Origin: Mauremys mutica
Lineage: Eukaryota > Chordata > Testudines > Geoemydidae
Reading direction: 5' to 3'
Length of the DNA stretch: 64,000 nt
NCBI RefSeq assembly: GCF_020497125.1
Contig: NC_059084.1
Location: 35,783,949 to 35,847,948 of the forward strand
A model generated the notes under the pieces. That model was given only the letters and a program-made list of their open reading frames with translations. It was not told the DNA's origin and searched no databases. Positions 11,984-23,839 of this stretch are shown here, in pieces. The first letter of the stretch is position 1. The number at the start of each line of letters is the position of its first letter. The translations under genes were made by a program, and so were the position numbers.

Positions 11984-13627
11984 GTTCTTATGGACTTTGA
12001 GCTTTCAGGAGGCTACATTTTGAAGCTTTTCTTCAAACCACATGGGCTACAAATGTACTTTATTTTTAGCGGAACACTGAAATTCTCTTGTATTCACAGG
12101 ACTTCAGGAGCTGGGGCTTTTTAGAATAAAATATTGCAGGATTTGGCAACAATCTAGATGTTGCCTGGAATTTCCAAAGGAGCCTAAAGGAGTTAGGCAC
12201 TGAAATGCCATCTGAAATGGGCAACTTGGAAAGACAGAAAGAAACATCAATTTTTTTAATAGAATGTATAATCTCTTATTGTAAGTTTCTATTTATACAC
12301 AGAACAATTTGCTATGACAACTTTTACAGAGAAGAAAATAAAATAAAAAGTGGAAGAGGGAATCAGAAGTTGGCAGCTGAAGACTGGGAAATTCCAATTT
12401 ATAAATCATACTAGAAAGTCTGAGAGAGGAGAAAGGGATGAGAAGAGGGTGTATAACACAATTATATTGAGATCAAGATGGATGTACCATTTAAGAGGTG
12501 AAAAAGATGAAGCTATTCCAAGTAGTGGCCACCAGATAACAGCATATATACATGGAGGATGCCACACCATAAAGCAACTAACAGAAGTTGAATTGTGTTT
12601 ATATTTGGCATATACTAGAAAAAAATATCATTATTTGTTAATGATTTGATAGATAGACTGAAATCAAACGAGTCAGTTTCCAGAAAAGCTAAAACAAAAA
12701 ATAGTAGTTTATCCCAAATCAGTGACATTTTATTTCAATAGAAACATTTTTTGTCTCTGTAAATTCATTGAGACTGTAGTTAGAACATAAGTAGCAGATT
12801 CTGCTATCAGTTACCCTGTTATAAGTATAGAATAAATCAATTGAAGTCACGGGTGTTACACTACATCTCCACTTACGTAACTAAGAAAAGAATCTGGCCC
12901 TAAACAGATGGCATTATATGTATGTAAGTCCATCCATACAATATAACATAAACCCCAGTTCAGTAGTCCATATATAATAATATAGGCCCAATATGTTATT
13001 TCTGGTTATACAATGATCAACTAATTTAGCAATCCTGCTAACATATCTTTTTCACATGAGAATAGTTAAGAAGGATTACGCATGTCAAAAAGAAACATGT
13101 GATAGATTTGACCTCCTTTACACACACAGAAGGTATATCCTTTCTCACTCCATCCAACTCCATTTCTGAGGTAGAGACCCTCGTCTATTCTGTTTAGATT
13201 CTGTGATTGTTAGACAGACTGCATCTAACAATTAGTTGCACAAAATATTCAGGATCACTCCCACTAAACTTATCTTCATGACTTGGTGAAGTATTGTGTC
13301 ACAGTTACTTGAGCTGTCATCTCATCTACCTGAAATGCCTTTGGAGGTTAGCCATTCTTCTCACTCCATAATTTTCCCTTTGAGTCTAAGAGCTGACTCC
13401 ATTCCCATCGCTGTTAATACAGTCTAGAGAATACAGATGTGATTAGCTTTTGGTTAATTTCAACCACTCATCAGACAAAATGCCAAGGGAAATTCCTCTT
13501 TCTCACATGAAGGATAAATAATAAATTAGAAGAGATGCAGGCTCTTTGGTACTTCATACAAGGCAAGCCAAGTGGGATGTCAAGACCTGGCTGTCTGCTG
13601 AGAGAATGGAAGCAAATGAAGCAAACA
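11984..13627. other. Intergenic, nothing recognised
   Basis: AT-rich sequence with several ORFs of 64-99 codons (for example 12205-12649) that lack compositional or motif support. I recognise no gene or repeat with confidence. Confidence 0.5.
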
Positions 13628-13678
13628 ATCATAGAATCATAGAATCTCAGGGTTGGAAGGGACCTCAGGAGGTCATCT
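13628..13678 (-). mobile_element. SINE/CR1 3' tail fragment
   Basis: About 50 bp of 'catagaatcatagaatctc' followed by 'ggaagggacctcaggaggtc' is the reverse complement of the 3' tail shared by the SINE at 9362-9550 and CR1. Confidence 0.65.
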
Positions 13679-13864
13679 GAAGGCAGAGAGTGCAACAAAT
13701 ATTCTGGTTTATAAAATGTTGACTGAACTGGGGTCAGATCAGAGATATGAGAACATCCAGATCAGCCTTAAAGGTAAAGCAACCTTTACCCACTCTTTCT
13801 TTTTGAAATCAGATGGCAAAATGCAAAGACAAACTTTCAAAGACTCATAATTTCCAAGACCTGA

Positions 13865-14490
13865 ATGCTACTATGATCATCTGACCTCCTGTGTAAACAC
13901 AGACCATAGAACTTCTGCAAAATAATTCCTGGTAGAACTGGAGAAAGGTCTTTTAGAAAAATATCCAATTGAAACTGAAAATTGCCAGTGATGGAGAATC
14001 CACCACAAAACTTGGTAAGTTTCTGTAAATAGTTAATTAGCCCTCCCTGTTAAAAATGTATGCCTTATATCGGGGTCAGCAACTTTTCAGAAGTGGTGTG
14101 CCGAGTCTTCATTTATTCACTCTAATTTAAGGTTTTGCATGCCAGTAATACATTTTCACATTTTTTAGAAGGTCTCTTTCTAGAAGTCTATAATATATAA
14201 CTAAACTATTGTTGTATGTAAAGTAAATAAGGTTTTTAAAATGTTTAAGAAGCTTCATTTAAAATTAAATTAAAATGCAGAGTCCCCTGGACTGGTGGCC
14301 AGGATCCAGGCAGTGTGAGTGCCACTGAAAATCAGCTCGCGTGCCGCCTTTGGCATGTGTCCCATAGGTTGCCTACCCCTACCTTATATCCATTCTGAAT
14401 TTATCTAGCCTCAACTTCCAACCACTGGATCATTTTATACTTGCTAGACACAAGTGACCACTACCAAATATTTGTTCCCTATATAAGCAC
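13865..14490 (-). mobile_element. CR1 3' fragment split by a hAT MITE
   Basis: Reverse-strand CR1 3' sequence runs from about 13865 ('gatcatctgacctcctgtg', 'tggagaatccaccac') to 14070, then resumes at 14382 ('ccttatatcc', 'ttcaacttccaaccactgg'). It closely parallels the CR1 copy at 62120-62310/62829 onward. The interruption is the hAT MITE at 14071-14381. Confidence 0.8.
14071..14381. mobile_element. hAT MITE with 8-bp target duplication
   Basis: A 311-bp element is flanked by perfect 8-bp repeats, CCTTATAT at 14063-14070 and 14382-14389. Its ends (CGGGGTCAGCAAC and GTTGCCTACCCCTA) form imperfect terminal inverted repeats of the CAGGGGT..GGCAAC hAT type. It has no coding capacity. The target site is inside a CR1 fragment, giving the order of insertion. 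Confidence 0.88.
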
Positions 14491-15053
14491 TTAGGGCCAA
14501 ATTTATAAAGATATTTAGCTGCTGAGTAGGTTTTCAAAATAACCTATGGGCCTAAAATTCATTAAAGTCAATGGGAAACAGACACCAAAATGCTTCTGAA
14601 AATTCCATTAAACATCCAAATACTCTTTACAAATCTAACCCTTAGGCCCTGATTCACAAAGGGACTTGGACATTACAACAATCATTGTTGCAACACCTAA
14701 CGTTTAGATGCCTTGAAAATCAAGGAATTCACAAACCCGGGGTTAGTTGCTATGGGTATATCTACACTGTACTGGAAACCTAGCCAAAGAGGGACATTTC
14801 TCATCTCAAGAGGTAGAATATAAAAGCAGATCTTTTAAACATTCATAGCACCAGTCAGGTCTTTGATTAAAGAAGAAACAGATTTTGTTTTGTTTGAAAT
14901 AGGGCACCAGAATATAAAAAATCTGCTCCAAATTGAGGCAACTCACTTCCCTGGCAGTGAAGTTTTGAATATTTCTATAATGAGGTGTAAGGCTGCTCAC
15001 TGAAATAAAACGTGGTCAACAAATTCTATTCTGATTTGTTCTGTGACTCTTAG
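14491..15053. other. Upstream region of the intact OR
   Basis: Old repeat-like sequence with no gene. A plausible 3' splice acceptor, 'ctgtgactcttag', ends at 15053 immediately before the OR ATG, consistent with the usual OR arrangement of noncoding 5' exon(s) spliced to one coding exon. The promoter itself cannot be placed. Confidence 0.4.
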
Positions 15054-16013
15054 ATGCAACCCATGGCAAACATAAAATGGGGAAATCAAACATCCATCAC
15101 AGAATTCATCCTCCTGGGATTTGGAAATCATCCTGAACTGCAGATTTTTCTCTTCCTGCTGTTCTTAGTGATCTATGTTGTGACCATGGCTGGGAATATC
15201 CTCATCATGGTGCTAGTTGTGACTGACCAGCACCTTCACACCCCCATGTACTTCTTCCTGGGGAACCTGTCCTGCTTGGAGACCTGCTACACCTCCACCA
15301 TCCTGCCCAGGATGCTGGCCAGTTTCCTGACTGGGGACAGAACTATTTCTGTAACTGGTTGCCTAATACAATTATATTTCTTTGGTTCTCTAGTTGACAC
15401 AGAATGTTACCTCCTAGCTGTGATGTCTTACGATCGGTATTTAGCAATATGCAAACCACTGCACTATGGAACCCGTATGAATAACAAGTTCTGCTTCCAG
15501 CTAGCAGCTGGCTCTTGGATAAGTGCATTTTTGGCTGTTATCATTGTCATAATTTTAATGTCACAGTTAATTTTCTGTGGCCCTAATGAAATTGACCATT
15601 TCTTTTGTGATCTCACTCCAATGATAAAACTGTCCTGCAGTGATACCCATAAGATGGAATTTGTGACCTTTTGGGGCTCTGTTTTATTCACTTTACCTCC
15701 ATTTCTGTTGACCATGACATCCTATGTTTATATCATAATTGCCATCCTGAGAATCCCTTCCACCACTGGGAAACAAAAGGCCTTTTCTATCTGCTCCTCC
15801 CACCTCACTGTGGTGACCATTTTCTATGGGACCCTGATGATTGTCTATATCTTACCAAAAACTGAGAAGCTGAGGGAGCTCAACAAAGTGTTCTCCCTTT
15901 GCTACACGGTCCTGACACCCCTGCTCAATCCCCTGATCTACAGCCTGAGAAACAAAGAGGTCAAGTTGGCCTTTAGAAAAGCTGTCAGGAAATACGTGGC
16001 TTTCATGAATTAA
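15054..16013 (+). CDS. Olfactory receptor, 11A1-like, intact
   Basis: A complete 319-codon intronless class II odorant receptor, a seven-helix GPCR expected in the ciliary membrane of olfactory neurons, coupling to G-olf. Visible landmarks are an N-terminal glycosylation site NQT (residue 11), the TM1 GN pair in MAGNILIMVLV, LHTPMYFFLGNLS, the TM3 end [15 protein letters not shown], paired extracellular cysteines, SY in TM5 (TSYVYIIIAIL), KAFSICSSHL and NPLIYSLRNKEV in TM7. The start could be the ATG at 15054 or at 15063 (residue 4); both precede the glycosylation site. It is the closest intact relative of the pseudogene at 3860, in the same orientation about 11 kb away. Ligand is unknown. 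The 11A1-like label is from general resemblance. Confidence 0.95.
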   Translation: MQPMANIKWGNQTSITEFILLGFGNHPELQIFLFLLFLVIYVVTMAGNILIMVLVVTDQHLHTPMYFFLGNLSCLETCYTSTILPRMLASFLTGDRTISVTGCLIQLYFFGSLVDTECYLLAVMSYDRYLAICKPLHYGTRMNNKFCFQLAAGSWISAFLAVIIVIILMSQLIFCGPNEIDHFFCDLTPMIKLSCSDTHKMEFVTFWGSVLFTLPPFLLTMTSYVYIIIAILRIPSTTGKQKAFSICSSHLTVVTIFYGTLMIVYILPKTEKLRELNKVFSLCYTVLTPLLNPLIYSLRNKEVKLAFRKAVRKYVAFMN

Positions 16014-18059
16014 TGGACTGAAGATGAAATGACATGGAGACCGTGTAATCTCAGCCCCTCCACCCAAGAAGCAGAATCTGGCCCACCTGTTTGTCAGAGG
16101 CGTGCGTTGTAACTTGCTCAGAGTGGGTGACAGGTGATAAGGGTTATCTAAACTTGCGTGTAGAAAGGAGAGTTGGAGGGGGGAAAATGGCACCTACTGA
16201 TTTACTTGAAGTAACCTATGGACTTAGAGGTTTTCATGATTTCTGGGACGGTCACCAAAGGCCAGACCCACCAACGGACTTAGGCACTTAAATCCCATAT
16301 TTAGGCACTGCTGTGATCCACAACCTCCCCCCATACACACATTTAGCTGCCGCTTAACCCCCAATTCACTAGACACCAAACTGTTTGTTGTAAGTTCCCT
16401 AAGAACCTAACTTTCTGTTTCTGAGAATAAACCCAAGGGAAGGGGAATTGAACTAGGGTCTCCTCCTATACCTGGGGTAGGTCCCTAGCCATGGGATCTA
16501 CAAGTTTTAAAGGAGATCTCCTCCCTCACTAGCTGTTTTGTGTTTCCAGTTCGTAGATCATCAGTGGAGAAATGCACCTCCCTGCAGCCCAGATTTTGGT
16601 ACCGATCTCTTTGAGGGGCATGGCTTAGGACACACTCCTCATGTCAGCATCTGGTCTTGGCTAGATTAAGCAACTCCCAACCTAGATGCTGGGTTTTGTG
16701 GATTCCATTCTCAGGCGCCTAGCTCTCCCTATGCATCTCATGTTGTGACCCAGGGGCTGCTTGTTGCCAACTGGCAGAAGACACAGGGTGAATAATGGTT
16801 GAGGTATCCTCTGGGGTGCCATGGAAGGTGGCTACAGAAAGCCCGTGTCACACTGGTCATCATCAGCATTGTGATATGTATGGATAATATGTGAGGAATT
16901 ATGTATATACACTGAAAATTATGTTCTTTATTTATGGCTTGTGAGTTGGGACCGGTCACCAGAAGTCAATAAACAAGTTTTATTTATCAGTCTGAATACA
17001 TGTAGTAAATTGAGTATTGTATGAGTCATAATGGACTCCCTTTTTTACAGCTGAGTGAATTGCCAATGAAGGGATTGTGACATCTTCCGAGAGAGGGAGT
17101 TTTATAAACCAGCAGGAGAGAGATGGCAATAAATTTTTGGACTCACTCCGCATCCTTCACCTACAGAATATGTTTACAGTAAATGCTGGTAGGAGAACAA
17201 CTTTCGCTGAGCTAAACTTCATAGACAGGAGGATATCATGTTATAGCTGAGTTGAGACTCTAACATGTGTTGATGTTTTATTGTCTATGTAAACCTTTCT
17301 TTGTAATACTTCTGCTGGCTACCATTTGAATCTCAGGTCTTCCTTAAATAAATTACTATTTGCTTTCCCTCTGATCCAAGTTCTGTGTGTTAAAAGCAGA
17401 GCTGGGGTGTCCCGTTCCTTCAGGAATAGAAGATTTCTCAAAAGGAAATCGATAACACAGCACCCTTAATCTATGGCATCACAACCTGGTTCATCATAAT
17501 AACTGGATCTTCTTGCTATCCACAAACATGATCAAATAGCCACCCCACGAACTCCATACACCTTTACAATGTTGATGTGATTGAAGAGGTGCAGGCTTCA
17601 AACCACAAACCCAGGTTAGATATTGCAGTGTTATCTCTTATCAAGATTATCCCTAGTAATAGCTTTTAATAAATTATCCTCAGTAAGAGCTAGGCCCTAT
17701 AAATAGACTGTGAATTTCCTCTATAAATGTTTTTTTGGGGCAACCTCTCCACTAACGTCAGGCCCACAGAATTCCCATTGGTGCTCTAGGCAGAGGAATG
17801 TTTGAGATGTTCTCAAAACCAATCCAATCTTCCAAAACCTCAAGGTCCCTGAAACCCTTCACATTCCAGAGACCCTGACCCTCAGATCACTGCCTCACCC
17901 CTGAATTCAGAGTCTGTGTAAAATCAATATCAATAGGATTAGTGGAAATTGGATGCTGATTGGAAATTTTCCAATGGAACAACATTCCATCAAGAATATG
18001 TTTGATTCATTAAACTCAAAGGTTTCCATTGGGACAGTGTTCTTTTCAGTGAAATTTAG
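16014..18059. other. Intergenic, possible old retroelement
   Basis: 16740-17470 looks like transcribed or LTR-type sequence: 'gtcaataaacaag' holds a polyadenylation-like AATAAA, and further AATAAA sites lie near 17129 and 17347. No termini or target duplication could be defined. The remaining ORFs are short and unsupported. Confidence 0.3.
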
Positions 18060-18470
18060 GTTGTGAATACATATAATTTTAACAAATAAATTAAAAAAGA
18101 AATAAAATTATATAGACCTACAGATAATAATATAAATGAAAAGGATATACAATCAAAATATTAAACATTCTAAAATTATAAAAGAAATAGAAGTAAAAAT
18201 ACAATATAAAAAAGTAAAATAAACTAAACCAAAAGGACATAAATTAAAATAAGAAAAAACACTATAAAATTATAAAATAAAAATAAAATTAACTGTAAAA
18301 ACATAAAAATAAAACAAAACCAAAGACTATAGCATCAAAGTAATAAATATAAAATGTAATAAAAAATAATATAATGATATTTAAAACAAAATGTATATAA
18401 GAAAATATTTATAAAATTGAAAATTATATATATATATCTATATAAAATAGAAATAGTAACAAATGGAAGT
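18060..18470. repeat. AT-rich low-complexity tract
   Basis: About 400 bp made almost only of A and T, with A excess on this strand and recurring 'aaataaaat' and 'ttataaa' words. It ends in a short (TA)n patch near 18425-18440. No unit length is constant, so it is low complexity rather than a true tandem array. Confidence 0.8.
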
Positions 18471-18524
18471 GAAATGCACCGGATGAGAGTCCCTGGGGAC
18501 CTGTGCTCCTACATCACACGTCAG

Positions 18525-20165
18525 GTGATCAATGCCAGGTGCTTCAGAGGGAATGAAGAGAACAGGTCAATTATTGAGTGATCCATCCTCTATCATTCAG
18601 AAGCAGTCAGGGGTTTATGGAAACCCAGAGCATGGAGTTGCATCCCTGCCCATCCTGGCTAATAGCAATTGATGGACATATCCTCCATGAATGTATCTAG
18701 TTCTTTTTTTAACTCTGTTATAGTCTTGGCCTTCACAACATCCTCTGGTGAGGAGTTCCACAGGTTGATTGTGCATTTTGTGAAAAAAACTTCCTTTTGT
18801 TTGTTTTAAATCTGCTGCCTATTAATTTCATTTGGTGACCCCTAGTTCTTGTGAAATGTGAAGGGGTGCATAACACTTCCTTATGCACTTTCGCCACATT
18901 TTCATGATTGTATAGAACTCCCCCTTAGTCATCTGTTTTCTAAACTGAACAGTCCCAGTCTTTTCAATCTTTCCTCATGTGGAAGCTGTTCCATACCCTT
19001 AATTATCTTTGTTGCCCTTCTCCGCACCTTCTACAATACTAATATTTATTTTTTTTCAGATGGGCGACCAAAACTGCGTTCAGTATTCAAGGTGTGGGTG
19101 TACCATGGATTTGTATAGTGGCATTATGATATTTTATGTCTTATTATATACCCCTTTCTTAATGATTCCCAACTTTTTGTTAGCTTTTTTGACTACTGCT
19201 ACACATTGAGTGGATGTTTTCAAAGAACGATACACAATGACTCCAAGATCTCTTTCTTGTGTAGTAACAGCTAATTTAGACCCCATCATTTTGTATGTAT
19301 AGCTGGGGTTATGTTTTCCAATGTGCATTACTTGTCACTTATCAACACTGAATTTCATTGGACATTTTTTGCCCAGTCAACCAGCTTTTTGAGATCCTTT
19401 TGTAGCTCCTCACAGTCTGCCTGGGACTTCACTATCTTGAGTAGTTTTGTATTATCTGAAAATTTTGCCATCTCACTTTTTACCTCTTTTTTTCAGATCA
19501 TTTATAAATATGTTGAACCACACTGGTCCCAGTACAGACCCCTGGGGGACACTATTATTTACTTCTCTCCATTCTGAAAACTGACCATTTATTACTACCC
19601 TTTGTTTCCTATCTTTAAACCAATTACTGATCCATGAGAGGACCTTCCTTCTTATCCCATGACATCTTACTTTGCTTAAGAGCCTTTGGTGAGGGACCTT
19701 GTCCCATATTGAGTCTTCCCCAACAAATCATGTTCAACTATGTGTCTGACAATTCTGTTATTTACTATAGTTTCAACCAGTTTTTCTGGTACTGAAGTTT
19801 GGCTTACAGGTCTGTAATTGCCAGGATCACCTCTGGAGCCCTTTTTAAAAATTGGCATCACATTTGCTATCCTCCAGTTATCTGGTACAGAAGCTGATTT
19901 AAATGATAAGTTACAGACTACAGTTAGTTTGATACTGCAACCTGGGACAGTTCCTCTGATTTGTCACCTAAGGTATGAGATTCTCCCTCCCATCCTCTGC
20001 AGTGATGACCAACGCAAAGGATTTATTTAGTTTCTCCACAGCAGTCTTATCTTCCTGGAGTGCTCCTTTAGCACCTCAGTCATCCTTCCAGTGGCCCCAC
20101 TGGTTGTTGGGCAGGCTTCCTGCTTATGATGTACTTAATTTTTTTTTTGGCTGTTAGTTTTTGTG
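18525..20165 (-). mobile_element. CR1 LINE, antisense, 5'-truncated
   Basis: The reverse strand carries a CR1 of about 1.6 kb with its 3' end at the left ('gccaggtgcttcagaggga', 'ccatcctggctaatagc'). RT codons include PIFKKGSRGDPGNYRPVS near 19810-19861, the canonical CR1 RT block. 'cagtgatgaccaacgcaaagg' near 20000 is further 5' sequence. Frames are broken at many places. Confidence 0.85.
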
Positions 20166-20199
20166 TCCTTAGCTAGTTGGCAATCAGCTAGTCCCTGAT

Positions 20200-20645
20200 T
20201 ATGTGAGTAAGAACAGCCTAGGCAAACATCTGAACAAGAGAATGCTGGATGCCACCTCAGAGGTCCATCTCCAGCCATGGCCATCCCTGATGCTTCAGAG
20301 GAAGGAGACAAAAAAACACCTCTCCTAATATACATTGCTGGTGGGTGATCCCCTTCCTGACCCAAAACCCTGAAGCATGAACTTTAGGAACCTAAGACAT
20401 AAACCAGAAGTGATCCCCATGGCTACTGAGCCCTTCTCCCCCCTCACCATCACAAGAAATACACTCATACATTTATCCATCTCTCTCTTAAAACTAATTA
20501 AGTTGTGTCCCCTTACAGCTCCTGTTGGAAGGCTGTTCCAAAACAGCACCCCTCTGACGGTGAGAAACCTTCTTTTCATTTACAGCCTGAATTTGTTCAT
20601 GGCCATTTATATCCACTTATTTTTGTTCCAACAAAGAGACAGAAT
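20200..20645 (-). mobile_element. Second CR1 subfamily 3' region
   Basis: The segment contains 'gctcctgttggaaggctgttcc' and 'ctgacggtgagaaaccttc', wording typical of another CR1 subfamily 3' region in reverse. It directly follows the CR1 at 18525-20165, so either may have targeted the other. Boundaries are approximate. Confidence 0.6.
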
Positions 20646-21924
20646 TAGGAAGAGGAGCTCCGGCATAACTTTTATCCCAGCACGTAGGGGTCTTATCTGG
20701 GATGAGGGAGACCCCCGCTTCAAGTGTCTGATGAGGAGAAATCATTTAAACAGGTATCTGCCCCTGCCCATGTGCATTCCTGACCCCTGGGGTCATGGGA
20801 TGTCCTGGTGTGGGTCTCTCTCTCAATCTCTCCTGTTGAAGCCTGGGTCCCTTTGTGAATCTAACCCCAACTGGGGATCAAATCTATTGGTTCTGTCATA
20901 ATGTTGCATATGGGTCACAAATGTGCGTGCCAATATCAGGTCAGACTGTCATAAGCCAGCAGACACTCCCTAAACTGGTGATATACTATCATTTTATTTA
21001 ACCAGGCCAGCAATAAATATGTGCTCACCATGAAGCCTCAGACAGTCCTCTTAGACACTAGGTTTCTATTAGCACCCAGATAAACTGGACTTCTGTGATG
21101 AAAGGTTATTAATACCGAAATCACCACACATTATGTCACTTACCCCCAGGACGGGGTGGCAGGCAGCTCTGCATACTGCCGCCCCTGCAGCTCCCATTGG
21201 CTGCAGTGCCCAGCCAATGGGAATTGTGTTGCTAGCACTCAGGGCACAGGGGGACAGTATGCAGAACTGCCTGCTGTGCCTCTGCCTAGGAGCAGGCAGG
21301 AAAGGTCGCTGCTTGCGGGGAGCCACTCGAGGTAAGTGGTTCCTGGATCCGACATGGCATACCCCTTCCCATGCCCCAATCCCCTGCCCCGAGCCCCCTC
21401 CCGCACCCAAACTCCCTTCCAGAGCCCGTGCCCCAACCCCCCTCACTGGCCCAACCCCCTGCTGGCCCCATCCAACCAGATTATAAACTGGAATTTCAAT
21501 GAAAATCATAAATGCTGGTTTATAGAGCTTTCCAGTTGGTGACGTGCCAGATAAAACAGCTTTTACTGTACATCCTTTTGGTCTAGAGTTAATGAAGTAT
21601 AATGCACATCAACAAGTTGATCAGCCAAGACAATAGCACTAACATGTCCCTTTAATCTATACCTACACGTGAATTGGGTCAAATGTACCACAACCATTTA
21701 GCATTTATTTGGTCTTCATACCTGAGTGAATTACCCTGTTGCTCCAGACTGAACCTGAGCCTGAGCTTCTCTGCCAGGGTCACAGGCTCCAGTAGAGCTA
21801 TAGCTGATTTACATATTCTGGGGATCTGGCCAATTGACTTCAATGGATCAATGCTGATTTAGAGCAGTGGAAGACTTGGCCCGAAGTGTCAGTCATCTAC
21901 CTGAGCTGAGAATGTCCCAAACAC
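20646..21924. other. Intergenic with C-rich repeat
   Basis: 21140-21480 holds a GC-rich repeat with 'gcagctcccattggctgcag' and a C-rich tail resembling 1577-2119; frames through it are artefacts. 21785-21920 is a dispersed 'ggggatctggcc' repeat and the left limit of a duplication shared with 34005-34106. Confidence 0.4.
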
Positions 21925-22864
21925 TGTTCAAGGCTAATTCCCCACTCTGGCACTTCAAGTGCAGAAGGTGGGGTCCGCAAGAATTCTAAAATTAATACCG
22001 GCCACTCCAGACCTGTATTAAACTCCCAAGGTTACAGCTTCTCTCTGATCTTGGATTGGTTGATGCTGCCACCACCCAAGTGCAGAACCCCTTTGAAAGC
22101 CCAGGAAGGCCCACTTGGGAATTCCTTCCTGTTTGGTACCCTCAAGCCCTTTCACACACACCCATCCAGGGAAGAACTGAGAAAGAAAAAAAAAGGAAAT
22201 CAGTTGTTGCCACCAGCTAATTAAACAACATGTGCACAAACCTAAGACACAAAAATTCAATTCTGTTCTTAAAAAAGGTATATTTTATTTTTTTTTTTTT
22301 AAAAAGGAAAGAAAATACATCTGGGAATTCAGCTATTGCATGATTTTAAAAGAGCAATTACAAGGATTAAGCACCGAGAATAGCTTTCTTGAGGTCTAGC
22401 TTAAAATTTTACGAGCAAACCAAAAACACCGTGGTTAGCACACAGAGGAATCCACAAGCCATCAAGAAATAAAAGGGATAAAACTAATCACGTCTTCCTA
22501 GACATTTCCTAATCGACTTACATATCTGGTGTTTAAATGAGTAGTTTCTAGGTATGATATTGATGATTTTTTCATACCTGGCCCAAGTTTTTCACAGCAT
22601 AAATCTGCCCTGTCCGCCTCTCTCCAGGAGAATTACAACAGACAGACCAAAGGGGAGTTGTTTTTCAATTTTAAAAAGTTCTAGCCTTCCCAATGGCTCT
22701 TTTGGCCAGGTGCCCACTCACTTCCTTTTACCTATGCATAGCAGTGAGACTTCTTAATCCTTTACGGGTAGAGCAATTAGAGAATAGCTTCTAAGAGGGA
22801 TTTTATAGCTACTGGTTGGCTGGGTATCCATAAAAGGGAACTCCCCCTCCCTTCATTTATCGCA
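21925..22864 (-). mobile_element. Solo endogenous retrovirus LTR
   Basis: A 940-bp LTR in reverse orientation: read on the minus strand it begins TGCGATAAATGAAGG and ends GCCTTGAACA. It is flanked by 4-bp direct repeats, ACAC, at 21921-21924 and 22865-22868. No internal gag, pol or env sequence is present, so it is a solo LTR left by recombination. The sequence is familiar to me as a high-copy turtle LTR. A 4-bp duplication is common for ERV1-type elements. The duplicated segment at 34101-34115 shows the empty site, confirming the ends. Confidence 0.85.
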
Positions 22865-22895
22865 ACACTAGTTACCCACAGTTCTATGTTCAACA

Positions 22896-23834
22896 TTACT
22901 TGAGAAACTTGAATTTCCCCAATAAATTCCTTAGAGCTGTTTTCACCTCCTCATTTTTCAGGCTGTAGATGATGGGGTTTAGCATGGGAGTCAAGATGCT
23001 GTACTGGATGGAGACCATTTCATCCACAGCCACAGAGGAGACTGATCTGGACTTTGTGTACTGGATGAAAGCTGCCAGGTACAACAAACCAACCACAATC
23101 AGGTGGGAGCTGCATGTGGAGAAGGCTTTTCGCTTGCCCTGCACAGAGGGCATCCTCAGGATGGTGGAGATGATGTGAATGTAGGAGATCAGGGTGAGGA
23201 GGAAGGAGATCGCTCCAAGTATCACAGCAGAAGTGAGAAGCACCACTTGATTGGTGAAGGTATCAGTGCAGGACAGTTGTAATAGGGGAGGGAGCTCGCA
23301 GTTGAAATGGCGGATTTGATTGGGCCCACAGAAATGCAACTTAAAGGTGAAAACTGTGTTAAGCAGGGCATTTAAAAACCCTACGGTCCATGCCCCACTC
23401 ACCAGCTGAACACAGATCTCTTTGCTCATCATCTCCATGTAATGCAATGAGTCACAGATGGCAGCGTAGCGGTCATAAGCCATTGCTGAAAGAATGAAAA
23501 CTTCTGTACCAGCTAAGAGGATAAAGAAGAACATCTGGGTAATGCAGCCATTGACTGAAATAATTTTGTGCTTTGCTAGGAAGTTCATCAACATTGTAGG
23601 CACTGTGATGGAGGAATAGCAGATATCAACAAAGGATAAATGGAAGAGGAAGAAGTACATGGGGGTGTGAAGGTGAGAGTCAGTTCTTATCACCAGCATG
23701 ATCAGTATGTTCCCAACCAGAGTAACCAGGTAAATAACTAAAAACACCAAGAAGAGGAAAATCTGCACCTGTGGATCACTGGAAAGTCCCAGCAGAATAA
23801 ATTCAGTCACTTTGGTTTGATTTTCCATTAGCAT
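22896..23834 (-). CDS. Olfactory receptor, 8S1-like, intact
   Basis: A 312-codon intronless OR on the minus strand. Landmarks in order: NQT glycosylation site, EFILLGLSSDPQVQIFLF, TM1 GN in LVGNILIMLVI, LHTPMYFFLFHLSFVDICYS, MAYDRYAAICDSLHY at the TM3 end, SYIHIISTILR in TM5, KAFSTCSSHLIVVG at TM6 and PMLNPIIYSLKNEEV in TM7. The wording resembles OR8S1-type receptors. ATG codons at 23834 and 23828 both fit; the second starts MENQT. One mild oddity is ICDSLHY, where a proline is usual (ICxPLxY). Its coding and flanking DNA are duplicated at 34180-38270. Odorant unknown. Confidence 0.93.
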   Translation of the reverse strand: MLMENQTKVTEFILLGLSSDPQVQIFLFLVFLVIYLVTLVGNILIMLVIRTDSHLHTPMYFFLFHLSFVDICYSSITVPTMLMNFLAKHKIISVNGCITQMFFFILLAGTEVFILSAMAYDRYAAICDSLHYMEMMSKEICVQLVSGAWTVGFLNALLNTVFTFKLHFCGPNQIRHFNCELPPLLQLSCTDTFTNQVVLLTSAVILGAISFLLTLISYIHIISTILRMPSVQGKRKAFSTCSSHLIVVGLLYLAAFIQYTKSRSVSSVAVDEMVSIQYSILTPMLNPIIYSLKNEEVKTALRNLLGKFKFLK

Positions 23835-23839
23835 TTATT

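Noticed and set aside
11829..12023. Poly-Arg ORF
   Set aside because: Produced by the (GAA)n microsatellite.
12205..12649. Two overlapping ORFs of 69 and 99 codons
   Set aside because: AT-rich sequence, no recognisable domain, and no splice or polyadenylation context that decides for a gene.
3860..16013. Segmental duplication of the two + strand ORs with flanks
   Set aside because: The ORs are similar and about 11 kb apart, but I could not see convincing homology in the flanks, unlike the pair at 22896 and 34180.
21069..21509. 146-codon minus-strand ORF and its overlapping partners
   Set aside because: Same GC-rich dispersed repeat, no domain, and open in several frames at once.
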